A stretch of 49,475 bases of DNA, from NCBI GenBank assembly GCA_018268595.1, contig JAFDWH010000006.1:1-49475 (forward strand), given 5' to 3'. Under the pieces are notes generated by a model. The model had not been told where the DNA came from and ran no database searches. It saw only the letters and a list, made by a program, of their open reading frames with translations. Below, piece after piece: positions 39,260 through 47,956 of this stretch (the first letter of the stretch is position 1; each line of letters starts with the position of its first letter). The translations under genes were made by a program, and so were the position numbers. This DNA is from Actinomycetota bacterium. GTDB taxonomy: Bacteria > Actinomycetota > Thermoleophilia > Solirubrobacterales > Solirubrobacteraceae.

Positions 39260-42200
39260 CCGGCCGCGCCTCCCTCCGCGCGGCCGGCGCGGTCCTCGCG
39301 CACCGGCTCGCCGGGCACGACGCCCGCGCGCCGGCGGTACTCCTCGACGAACGCGCTCAGCGCCGGCCCGCGCGGGCGCCGCCCCGCGACGATGTCGCAC
39401 GTCGCCGTCTTGAACTCGGAGATGTGCACGTTGAGGTCGAGCACCAGCGGCAGCAGGTCGTTCGCCGAGTCGCCCTTGACGAGCCCCTTGCGGCCCCAGT
39501 GGTAGGGCACGCCGACCTGGTGCACGAGCCGGTCGGCGACCTTCAGCGGCTGCACGCGGTCGGTCACCATCACGCGCGCCTCGATCGCCGTGCGAGTCGT
39601 GACGATCGTCGCCCAGCCGCCGTGCTCCAAGCCCCGCTCGGCCGCGAGCGCCGGGCTCACCTCGCAGAACAGCTCCGGCTGCAGCTCGGCGAGGTAGGGG
39701 ACCGTGCGGCTCATGCCGCCGGCGGTGTGGTGCTCGGTCAGCCGATAGGTCGCCAGCACGAACGGGAACACGTCCGCGCCCGGCTGCACGTCGGACGGGT
39801 TGTACGGGTTCTCGGGGCGCGGGAACGTCTGTCGCGTCGGCACCGAGCGTTGCGCGTAGAGCAGGTTCGGGACGGGCGACTCGTGCGGCTCGTAGTGCGT
39901 CGGCAGCGGTCCGTCGACGAGCCCGGTCGGCGCGTACAGCCAGCCGAGCCCGTCGGGGTGCAGGATGAACGGGGAGCTGCCGGAGATCGCGTCCATCGCC
40001 TTCGCGTCCTCGGGGGGCTCGTAGTCGGGCGGTCGGTCGGGCACGAAGTCGGGGTCGTCGCCCAGCGAGGCCCATCTTCTCTCCGAGGCGTCCCACCAGA
40101 CGTACTTCTTGCGCTCCGACCACGGTCTGCCCTCCGGGTCGGCGGACGCGCGGTTGTAGAGGATGCGGCGGTTGCTCGGCCACGCCCAGCCCCACTCGGG
40201 CGCGATCCAGCTCTGCTCGCCGCCGGGCTTCTTGCGCGCGCTCTGGTTCTCGCCGTCTCTGTAGATGCCGGCGTGGATCCACGAGCCGCACGTGGTCGAG
40301 CCGTCGTCTCTCAGCTCCTGGTATCTGGAGACGAAGCTGCCGTCGGCGTGGCGGCCGTTGACCTCCTGCATGACCGTCTCGGCGTCGGGCTCGTCCTGCG
40401 GGCCCTGCGTCGGGTAGTCCCACGTGAGGTCGAGCAGCGGCCGGTCGCGCTCCTCGGTCGACCCGGCCAGCCGCGCGCGCACGCGGCGGCCGAGGTGGTA
40501 GGTGAACCACAGGTCCGAGCGGCAGTCCCGCGGCGGCTCGACCGCCTTGAAGTGCCACTGCAAGAGCCGCTGCGTGTTCGTGAAGGTGCCGTCCTTCTCG
40601 GTGTGCGCGGCGGCGGGGAGGAAGAAGACCTCCGTGCCGATCTGCTCCGGCGAGGTCTCGCCGGCCTCGATCTCAGGCGAGTCGTACCAGAAGGCGGCCG
40701 TCTCGATCTCGTTCGTGTCGCGCACGACGAGCCACTCGAGGTTCGCCAGCGCACGGCGTTGCAGCCCCGCGTTGGCGGAGCCGACGGCCGGGTTCTGCCC
40801 GATCACGACGAACCCTCTCGTGCGCCCGTCGAGCATCCGCAGCATCATCTGGTAGTGCGAGTGGTCCCCGTCGATGCGCGGCAGGTACGGGAACGCGAAC
40901 TGGTTCTCCGGCGTCGCCGCGTCGCCCCACCACGCCTTCAGCAGGCTCACCGCGTACGACTTCAGGTCGCCCCACGCGCCGGTGTCGGGACCGTTTCTCT
41001 CGACGAACTCGTCGAGGTCGTCGCCCGCGTCCGGGTGCGGCATCGGGATGTAGCCGGGCAGGATGTCGTAGAGCGTCGGGATGTCGGTCGAGCCCTGGAT
41101 GTTCGCGTGGCCGCGCAGCGCGAGGATGCCGCCGCCGGGCCGGCCGATGTTGCCGAGCAGCAGTTGGACGATCGAGGCGGCGCGGATGTTCTGCACGCCG
41201 TGCGTGTGCTGCGTCCAGCCGACCGCGTAACAGATCGCGGAGGTGCGCTCGCGGCCGGAGTTGCGGCAGAGGATCTCCGCGACCTGGAGCAGCTTCTCGC
41301 GCGGCACGCCGCACACCTGCTCGACCATCTCTGGCGTGTAGCGGGCGAAGTGGCGCTTGAGCAGTTGGAAGACGCAGTTGGGGTGCTCGAGGCTCCAGTC
41401 CTCCTCGGGCGGCTCGCCGTGCTCCAGTCTCATCCCGTGCGCGCCGTGCGCCTGGTCGCCCGAGACGTCGCCGGTCTGCTCGCGCTTGCCGGCCGGCAGC
41501 TCGCCGCTCGTGCCGGCGTAGCCCCACGTCGAGACGTTGTAGACGCCGTCCTCCGGAACCCAGCCGGAGAAGAAGCCGTCCAGCTCCTCAGGGTCCTTGA
41601 ACTCGTCCTTGATGATCACGCGGGCGTTGGTGTAATGCCGCACGTACTCGGTGAACTGGCGGTCGTTGCTGAGGATGTAGTTGATGACGCCGCCGAGGAA
41701 CGCGATGTCGCTGCCGGGCCGCAGCGGCACGTGCAGGTCCGCGACCGCGCTCGTACGGGTGTAACGGGGGTCGACGTGCATCACCGTCGCGCCGCGCTCC
41801 TTCGCCTCGACCACCCACTGGAACCCGACCGGATGCTGCTCGGCCATGTTCGAGCCCATGATCAGGATCGCGTCAGCGTTCGCGAGGTCCTGCTGGAACG
41901 TGGTGGCGCCGCCGCGCCCGAACGAGGTCCCCAGACCGGGGACCGTCGAGCTGTGTCATATGCGCGCCTGGTTCTCGATCGACACCGCGCCCGCGGCGGA
42001 GAAGAACTTCTTCATCAGGTAGTTCTCCTCGCTGTCGAGCGTGGCGCCGCCGAGCACCGCGACGCCCAGCGTGCGCCGCAGCGGCTTGCCGTCCTCGTTG
42101 ACGTCCTCCCACGTCTCGGCGCGCGTTCTGAGGAAGCGGTCGGCGATCATGTCGATCGCCGTCTCGAGCTTCAGCGACTCCCATCTCGTCCCGTACGGCC

Positions 42201-42498
42201 TGCGGTACTTGACCTCGTGCTCGCGCACCGGCGAGTTGACGTACGCCTCGGACGCAGCGCCCTTCGGGCACAGCCGACCGCGCGATATCGGCGAGTCGGG
42301 GTCGCCCTCGATCTGGACGACCCTCTCGTCCTTGACGTACACCTTCTGCCCGCAGCCGACGGCGCAGTAGGGGCAGATCGACTGCACGACCCGGTCGGCG
42401 GTCTTCGTCCGCGGGACCAGCTCCGCGCTCCTCCGCGACCGCGCGGAGTTCCCAAGCCCCAACGGATCGCCCCTCAGCTGCCGCAGAAAGCCCGTCAC
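39256..42498 (-). CDS. fdhA: selenocysteine-containing formate dehydrogenase, catalytic subunit
   Basis: One gene of 1,080 residues read through an in-frame TGA (plus-strand 41956-41958), which is Sec181. The flanks IENQARI-U-HSSTVPG match the Sec site of bacterial formate dehydrogenases, and GTSFGRGGATT follows. The N-terminal [4Fe-4S] cluster is C42, C45, C49 and C77 (ICPYCAVGCG, GRLCPKG). The molybdopterin domains continue with MGSNMAEQHPVGFQW and GNIGRPGGG. A SECIS hairpin starts 11 bases after the TGA. The GTG at 42498 is the start. No Tat signal is evident. It oxidises formate to CO2 and passes electrons to FdhB. Confidence 0.94.
41926..41958 (-). promoter_or_regulatory. Sec-UGA codon and bacterial SECIS hairpin in fdhA
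   Basis: On the minus strand the TGA occupies 41958-41956. Eleven bases later a perfect seven-pair stem, GGTCCCC (41944-41938) with GGGGACC (41932-41926), encloses the loop GGTCT (41937-41933). In E. coli fdhF, SelB needs a short stem 11 nucleotides after the UGA with G and U in a GGUCU-like loop, so spacing and loop both match. Confidence 0.9.
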
Positions 42499-42538
42499 GC
42501 CCTGTCGCCTACCCGAGCGCCACGGGGGCGAATCCGTC

Positions 42539-42587
42539 GATGACTGTCCCTCTTCATACCTCGTGCGTACTCAGACGGACAGTGATC
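42539..42587 (+). repeat. 49-bp palindromic element, copy 3 (start of DUF559 gene 2)
   Basis: Outer arms GATGACTGTCC and GGACAGTGATC (42539-42549, 42577-42587) pair at 10 of 11 positions; overall 16 of 24 symmetric positions are complementary. The inner CCTCG/CGAGG stem of the other copies is lost. Positions 9/41 (C-G to T-A) and 10/40 (A-T to C-G) differ from copy 1 by paired changes. The GTG (42563) of the DUF559 gene lies at the centre. It occupies most of the 64-bp gap to the divergent fdhA. Confidence 0.7.
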
Positions 42588-43471
42588 CGATCTCGGCGCT
42601 GGCCGAGCAGCAGTACGGGGTGGTCGCGCGACGGCAACTGCTCGACTTGGGCGTTACGCAGAGGGCGATCCAGGGACGCCTCTCTCGCGGAATCTTCATC
42701 CCGCTCCATCGCGACGTCTACGCATACGGGCACCGCCAACTGCGCCTCGAGGGGAGATGGCTGGCGGCGGTGTTGGCCGCCGGAGACGGCGCCGTGCTGA
42801 GCCACCGCGACGCCGCCGCGCTGCACGGGATGCGCAAGCCGCCGGACTCGCGGAAGGTGAGCGTAAGCGCGCCGACGCATCGGCGGGAGATCGCCGGCGT
42901 CTGGCTGTACGCACGACGCCAGCTCACCGCAGAAGACGTCACGAACGTCAAGGGCATCCCCACCACCAGCCCAGCACGCACGCTGGTCAACCTCGCGCCG
43001 ATGTTGACCGCGGGGCAACTCCAGGCGACGCTCGGGGAGGCAGACCGAAGAGGGCTCCTCGACGTCCGCGCGACAGCGCGGGCGCTGCGTCGCACCAAGG
43101 GCCGCCACGGCCCGGGCCACGAGCGCCTCTCGGCCGCCCTCGTTGCCCATCAGCAGCGCGGCATCACCCTGGTGCGCTCGGAGTTGGAGGAGCGCTTCCT
43201 CGATCTGATCATCAAGGCCCGCCTCCCACAGCCCGCGCTGAACGCCACGACGGCCGGCTACCAGGTCGACGCCCTCTGGCCGACCGCAAGACTCGTCGTC
43301 GAGCTGGACGGCTGGGCGCACCACAAGGAGCGCCAAGCCGCTGCTCAGGACCGCGACAAGACGAACAGACTCCAACTCGCGGGGTACAGGGTCCTGCGCT
43401 TCATGCACGCCGACCTCGTCCACCGGCCGGCGCAGACCGCCGCAACGATCCGCGCCGCGCTCAGCGGTTGA
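42563..43471 (+). CDS. AbiEi-type HTH protein with C-terminal DUF559 nuclease domain, copy 2
   Basis: A 302-residue paralogue of the gene at 17474 and exactly the same length. Domains match: N-terminal helix-turn-helix GVVARRQLLDLGVTQRAIQ, RGIFIPLHRDVYAYGH, GIPTTSPARTLVNLA, and a C-terminal nuclease-like part with ELEERFLDL, YQVDALWP and VVELDGWAHHKERQ. Long DNA stretches, for example 42749-42866 against 17660-17777, are nearly identical, so duplication or gene conversion is recent compared with other divergence. It starts within a 49-bp palindrome, diverges from fdhA, and overlaps the convergent TPP-enzyme gene by 11 bases. Confidence 0.75.
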   Translation: MRTQTDSDPISALAEQQYGVVARRQLLDLGVTQRAIQGRLSRGIFIPLHRDVYAYGHRQLRLEGRWLAAVLAAGDGAVLSHRDAAALHGMRKPPDSRKVSVSAPTHRREIAGVWLYARRQLTAEDVTNVKGIPTTSPARTLVNLAPMLTAGQLQATLGEADRRGLLDVRATARALRRTKGRHGPGHERLSAALVAHQQRGITLVRSELEERFLDLIIKARLPQPALNATTAGYQVDALWPTARLVVELDGWAHHKERQAAAQDRDKTNRLQLAGYRVLRFMHADLVHRPAQTAATIRAALSG

Positions 43472-45236
43472 CCAGCTCGTCGACCTTCCCGCGGATCGCC
43501 TGCCGCAGGATGCGCCCGCGCGCCGGGTCGCCGACCAGCGCGTGCGCCATCTCGCGCGCCTGCTCGAAGCGGATGTGCGGCGGCAGCGGCGGGACCTCCG
43601 GGTCGGTGAGCGCCTCCAGCACGACCGGGATCCCCGACGCGAGCGCCTCGTCCCACGCCGGGCCGACCTGCTCGGGCGCGTCGATGCGGATCCCCTTCAG
43701 CCCGATCAGCTGCGCGTAGCTCGCGTACGGGAAGTCCGGCAGCGTCTGCGAGGCGTCGAGCTTCGGGTCGCCCGACATCACCCGTTGCTCCCACGTCACC
43801 TGGTTGAGGTCGTGGTTGTTGAGCACGAGCACGACGAGCCGCTGGTCGCTCCAGCGCGAGCGGTACTTCGCGATGTCGATCAGCGCGTTGATGCCGAGCA
43901 TCTGCATCGCGCCGTCGCCGAGGCACGCGATCACGGGCCGGTCGGGGAACGCCATCTTCCCCGCCAACGCGTACGGGATCGCCGGGCACATCGTCGCCAA
44001 CGTCCCCGACAGGATCGCCTGCATCCCCGCGCGCATCCGCAGGTGACGCGCCCACCAGTCGGTCGCCGAGCCGGAGTCGGACGTCAGGATCGCGCCGTCC
44101 GGCAGCCGCTTCGACAGCTCGTGGAACAGCAGCTGCGGGTTGATCGGGTCGGCCGGCTCGTGCGCATGCGCGTCGAGGATCTCCCACCAGCGGCGCACGC
44201 CGTCCTCGATCTGCTCGCGCCATTCCCGCGCCTGCTTGCGCTCCAGCAGCGGGATCAGCGCGCGCAGCGTCTCGCGGCTGTCGCCCGTGAGGCCGACCTC
44301 CATCGGGTAGCGCATGTTCAGCATGCGCCCGTCGAGGTCGATCTGCACGCCGCGCGCCTGGCCCTCCTGCGGCAGCCACTCGGCGTAGGGGAACGACGAG
44401 CCGACCATCAGCAGCGTGTCGCAGCCTTCCATCATGTCGTAGGACGGCTTCGTGCCCAGCAGCCCGATCGAGCCGGTCACGAACGGCAGCTCGTCCGGCA
44501 GCGCCGCGCGCCCGTTCAGCGCCTTCGCGACCCCCGCGCCGAGCAGGTCCGCGACGCGCTCGACCTCCGCGCCGGCGTGCAGCGCGCCCTGCCCGATCAG
44601 GATCGCGACGCGCTCGCCCGCGTTCAGCACGGCGGCGGCGCGCTCGAGGTCCTCGTGGCGCGGCACGATCAGCGGCTCGCTGAAGCCGGTCGAGGTGTAG
44701 ACGGCGCCGTGCTCGCGCGGCGGCGCCGCGTAGTCGGCCTCCTGCACGTCGTTGGGGACGATCACGCAGGTGGGGGAGCGCGTCACCTTCGCGATGCGGA
44801 TCGCGCGGTCGATCAGGTGCTGCGCCTGGGCCGGCTCCATGCAGACCTGCACGAACTCGGACGCGACGTCCTTGAACAGCACCTGCAGGTCGACCTCCTG
44901 CTGGTAGTTGCCGCCGAGCGACATGCGCTTCTGCTGCCCGACGATCGCGACGACCGGCGCGTGGTCGAGCTTCGCGTCGTAGAGCCCGTTGAGCAGGTGG
45001 ATCGCGCCCGGGCCGCTCGTCGCCATGCAGACGCCGACCTCGCCGGTCAGCTTCGCGTGCGCGGTGGCCGCGAACGAGGCGATCTCCTCGTGGCGCACCT
45101 GCACGAACTCGAGTCTGTCGCCGACCTCGTGGAACGCGCCCAGCAGTCCGTTGATGCCGTCGCCCGGATAGCCGTAGACGCGCTGCACCCCCCACGCGGT
45201 CAGGCGCTCGAGCATGAACTGGGCGGTCGTCGGCAT
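43461..45236 (-). CDS. thiamine-pyrophosphate enzyme, pyruvate oxidase/dehydrogenase-like
   Basis: A 591-residue member of the POX/acetolactate synthase family. The catalytic glutamate is in VRHEEIASFAATAHAKLTG, the central FAD-type domain follows, and the TPP motif runs from CLGDGAMQMLGIN to VLNNHDLN. It is closest in layout to PoxB-type enzymes and to actinobacterial TPP-requiring proteins of this length. Product could be acetate plus CO2 from pyruvate, but substrate is not proven. The ATG at 45236 is preceded by GAGGAGG six bases upstream; an in-frame earlier start at 45269 lacks this. A motif shared with 22449-22475 lies upstream. Confidence 0.82.
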   Translation of the reverse strand: MPTTAQFMLERLTAWGVQRVYGYPGDGINGLLGAFHEVGDRLEFVQVRHEEIASFAATAHAKLTGEVGVCMATSGPGAIHLLNGLYDAKLDHAPVVAIVGQQKRMSLGGNYQQEVDLQVLFKDVASEFVQVCMEPAQAQHLIDRAIRIAKVTRSPTCVIVPNDVQEADYAAPPREHGAVYTSTGFSEPLIVPRHEDLERAAAVLNAGERVAILIGQGALHAGAEVERVADLLGAGVAKALNGRAALPDELPFVTGSIGLLGTKPSYDMMEGCDTLLMVGSSFPYAEWLPQEGQARGVQIDLDGRMLNMRYPMEVGLTGDSRETLRALIPLLERKQAREWREQIEDGVRRWWEILDAHAHEPADPINPQLLFHELSKRLPDGAILTSDSGSATDWWARHLRMRAGMQAILSGTLATMCPAIPYALAGKMAFPDRPVIACLGDGAMQMLGINALIDIAKYRSRWSDQRLVVLVLNNHDLNQVTWEQRVMSGDPKLDASQTLPDFPYASYAQLIGLKGIRIDAPEQVGPAWDEALASGIPVVLEALTDPEVPPLPPHIRFEQAREMAHALVGDPARGRILRQAIRGKVDELVNR

Positions 45237-45288
45237 CGGATCCTCCTCGGTCGCGGCGTCACGCGACATCTGCCCCGACGGGCGGCGC

Positions 45289-45315
45289 GGGAATCGCCGC
45301 CGTCACCGCTGTGAC
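45289..45315. repeat. 27-bp shared intergenic motif, copy B
   Basis: GGGAATCGCCG (45289-45299), GTCA (45302-45305) and TGTGAC (45310-45315). On the minus strand GTCACAGCGGTGAC forms a GTCA-N6-TGAC dyad followed by CGGCGATTCCC. It matches copy A at 22 of 27 positions, lies just after the stop of the membrane-protein gene and 52 bases before the TPP-enzyme start. Confidence 0.45.
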
Positions 45316-45322
45316 CGGCGCG

Positions 45323-47365
45323 TCAGCGGGCGTGACGCCACGCGAGCATCGTGCCGTTCGTGGCGATCAGCCTGTAGCCGCGGTGCAGGAACACCCGCAG
45401 GTGCGCGTTCGGCGCTAGCGAGTCGCCGACCGGGTTCCAGCCCGGGTTGGGCGTGAACAGCATGCGCACGTGCGCGCGTTCGATCGCGTCGACCAGCGTC
45501 GCCATCTGGCGTCTCGTGACGACCGCGTTCTCCGACTCGTACGGCGAGACGTCGTCGAGCCCGAGGTCGTAGGCGATCCGGTAGCCCTCGGCTATCAGGA
45601 TCGCGACCTTGTCGCCGCGTCTGGTGAACCTGGAGACGAACGGCTCGGCGATCCTTCCGCGAAACGACGCGTGGCCGCCGCGCGCGATCGCGGAGATGCG
45701 CGGCACGGGCGAGCGCATGCCGGTGAGCGAGACGACCGCGAGCGCGAACGCGAACAGCACGAGCAGCTCCGCGAGCGTCGGCGCGCGCCACTCGCGCGCT
45801 GCCAGGGCGCGCACGCAGACGATCGTCAGCAGCGCGATCGCGAAGCCCCACGCGGAGAACAGCGCGACGAGCTTGAGGTCGTCGGGGCGCGCGACGTAGT
45901 AGCTCGCCGCGAGCAGGCCGAACACGCCGCTCCACGCGAGCATGCTCGTCAGCAGCACGTCGCGTGCCGCGCGCGCGACCCGCACGGCCGCGACGGCGAT
46001 CGCCGCGACGAGCGTTGCGTAGAGCGCGAGGTCGAGGCTCGCGGTCGGCAGCGGCAGCGACAGCAGCCCGAGGCCGGTGAAGATCCTCGGCCACTCGAGC
46101 AGGACGGCGGGATCGGGCAGGCGGCCCGCGCGCACGAGCGTGAACGCGGTCACGAGCGCCACCGCGCCGGCCACGCCGCCGGCGACGCTGCCGGCGAGCC
46201 GCGCGAGCTCGCGCAGCGTGCGCGGCGGGCTGGCGCACAGCAGCGCGGCGACGGCTCCCAGCAGCGCGCCGAGCCCGAAGTCGAGGTTGTCGATCGTCAC
46301 GAGCCCGGCGACGAGGAACACGAGCCACGCGCGGCGCGGTCGCTCGCCGTCGACGTGGCGCGCCGTCAGCCACGCGACGAGGTAGGCGCCGCCGTAGCGC
46401 ATCGGCCATATCGACGCGAGCCTCATCCCGTGGTCGGTGCCGCTCAGCGCCACGAACGGGACGAACAGCGCGAGCCCGTAGACGCTGCCGACGATGCGGC
46501 GCAGCACCGCGCAGGCGGCGAGCAGCGCGCCGAGGTTGAGCAGCGCCATGAACAGCGTGAACGCGAGCGTGGTCGCGCCGAACGTCGCGAGCACGAGCGC
46601 GGTCGGGTAGGGCAGCAGCTTCGCGTACAGGATGTGCGCGTCGACCAGCAGCGTGCGCCCGTCGAGCACCGCGTAGGCGCCGCTCGGCATCCAGTTGAGC
46701 ATGCCGATGTCCTCCCACATCGCGTCCGTGGCGACCCCGTCGAGGAGCCAGATCGCCGCGAACACGGCCGCCAGCGCGAGGCACGCGCGGCGCGTCGCCG
46801 GTCGCTCGCGCGCGAGCCGCGCGACGCGTCCGGCGAGCCCGCCGCGGCGCAGCGCGAGCAGCGCGAGCGCGAGCAGCGCGGCGGCGGCTGCGAGCAGGCC
46901 GCCGCCGAAGACGGGATCGATCCTCCTTCCCTCCTGGATGATCCTGTGCTGGCCGATCGCGCCGGCGACGACGAGCGCGAGGACGCCGGCCTGGCCTGCG
47001 AGCGCGAGCGCGCGGACGGTGCGCGGGCGCAGTCGCAGCGGACGCCGCGCGCCGAGCAGGATCGCGCCCGCGAGCACGACGGGCGCGAGCAGGGCGAGGT
47101 CGTAGCGGCCGTTCTTGACCGGTTCCGCGGTGCCCTTCGTCTGCCACCAGCCGAGCGGCCACAGCGCGTCGGAGCCCGGCCTCACGAGCAGGTGCCCGAG
47201 CGGCGGCCCGAGCAGCAGGATCGCCGCCGCCATCGCGAGCGCGCAGGGGAGCAGCACGACCCAGGCGGTCTCGGCCGGCGTCAGCGCGCGCGGACGCTCC
47301 GCCGCCGTGGCCGGCGCGGGCACGGCCTCGACCCCAGCGGCGCGCACCGGCGCGGCCTCGGACAT
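45323..47365 (-). CDS. polytopic membrane protein of unknown function (GT-C-like layout)
   Basis: A 680-residue protein with roughly 14-16 transmembrane helices and a soluble C-terminal domain of ~150 residues. A loop after about the sixth helix contains TDAMWEDIGMLNWMPSG and LVDAHILYAKLLPYPTAL. This acidic loop before a Pro-rich helix start resembles lipid-linked (GT-C) glycosyltransferases, but no exact catalytic motif is recognised. The C-terminal part has VAILIAEGYRIAYDLGLDDV and FLHRGYRLIATNGTMLAW. GGGGGA precedes the ATG at 47365. Role unknown; cell-envelope glycosylation is a guess. Confidence 0.65.
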   Translation of the reverse strand: MSEAAPVRAAGVEAVPAPATAAERPRALTPAETAWVVLLPCALAMAAAILLLGPPLGHLLVRPGSDALWPLGWWQTKGTAEPVKNGRYDLALLAPVVLAGAILLGARRPLRLRPRTVRALALAGQAGVLALVVAGAIGQHRIIQEGRRIDPVFGGGLLAAAAALLALALLALRRGGLAGRVARLARERPATRRACLALAAVFAAIWLLDGVATDAMWEDIGMLNWMPSGAYAVLDGRTLLVDAHILYAKLLPYPTALVLATFGATTLAFTLFMALLNLGALLAACAVLRRIVGSVYGLALFVPFVALSGTDHGMRLASIWPMRYGGAYLVAWLTARHVDGERPRRAWLVFLVAGLVTIDNLDFGLGALLGAVAALLCASPPRTLRELARLAGSVAGGVAGAVALVTAFTLVRAGRLPDPAVLLEWPRIFTGLGLLSLPLPTASLDLALYATLVAAIAVAAVRVARAARDVLLTSMLAWSGVFGLLAASYYVARPDDLKLVALFSAWGFAIALLTIVCVRALAAREWRAPTLAELLVLFAFALAVVSLTGMRSPVPRISAIARGGHASFRGRIAEPFVSRFTRRGDKVAILIAEGYRIAYDLGLDDVSPYESENAVVTRRQMATLVDAIERAHVRMLFTPNPGWNPVGDSLAPNAHLRVFLHRGYRLIATNGTMLAWRHAR

Positions 47366-47422
47366 CGTTCCCCCATCCCGATAGACCGGAAAGCCAACAA
47401 TAGCGGCTCGCCGGGCCTCCGA

Positions 47423-47956
47423 TCAGGAGATCTCGTCGGCCGCCACGCCGCCGTGGCGCCGCCGCCCGCCGCGCGTGGCCAGCTCGCGCAGCTTCGCCGC
47501 CTCCGCGTCCCAGTCGTAGACGACGGCCGTGTCGGCGATGCGGTCGTAGAGCGCCTGGCGCGTGCGCCCGAGCACGATGCCGAGGAAGCCGACGCCGAGC
47601 GTCAGGAAGCCGAGCGGGAACGCGACCAGCCGCACGAGCGCGTGGCGCTGGTCGAGGTCGGCGCCGTCGGCGCGCACGATCCGCAGGCCCAGCAGCGACA
47701 TGCCGGGACTGCGTCCGAAGCCGACCCACGAGCTGCCGAAGTACAGCGCCGCCCACGCGAGCGTGCCGATCGCGAAGCCGGCGCTCCCGACGTTCAGCGT
47801 CCACGGCGTCGCGGCCTCGATCGCGAAGCGCAGCAGCGCGAGCCCGGCGGTGAAGATCACGCCGATCAGGAACGAGTCGGCTGCGTACGCGAGCAGCCGG
47901 CTGATCGGGCCGGCGTAGTGGCCCTGCTGCTCGATCGCGTCGCGCGTCGGCGTCAC
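47423..47956 (-). CDS. RDD-family membrane protein
   Basis: A 177-residue RDD protein with three to four helices. The family features are SRLLAYAADSFLIGVIF (the R...D pair of helix 1), GRSPGMSLLGLRIVRADG, and RQALYDRIADTAVVYDW with the second conserved Asp-rich motif. The C-terminus is basic. GTG at 47956 overlaps the stop of the nonapeptide-repeat gene, so the two are coupled. RDD proteins have been linked to ion or small-molecule transport, but function here is unknown. Confidence 0.8.
   Translation of the reverse strand: MTPTRDAIEQQGHYAGPISRLLAYAADSFLIGVIFTAGLALLRFAIEAATPWTLNVGSAGFAIGTLAWAALYFGSSWVGFGRSPGMSLLGLRIVRADGADLDQRHALVRLVAFPLGFLTLGVGFLGIVLGRTRQALYDRIADTAVVYDWDAEAAKLRELATRGGRRRHGGVAADEIS

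Noticed and set aside
41956-41958. Stop codon splitting fdhA into two genes or making it a pseudogene
   Set aside because: The codon is TGA at the known Sec position, the frame is open on both sides, a SECIS hairpin follows at the right distance and selA/B/C/D are present.
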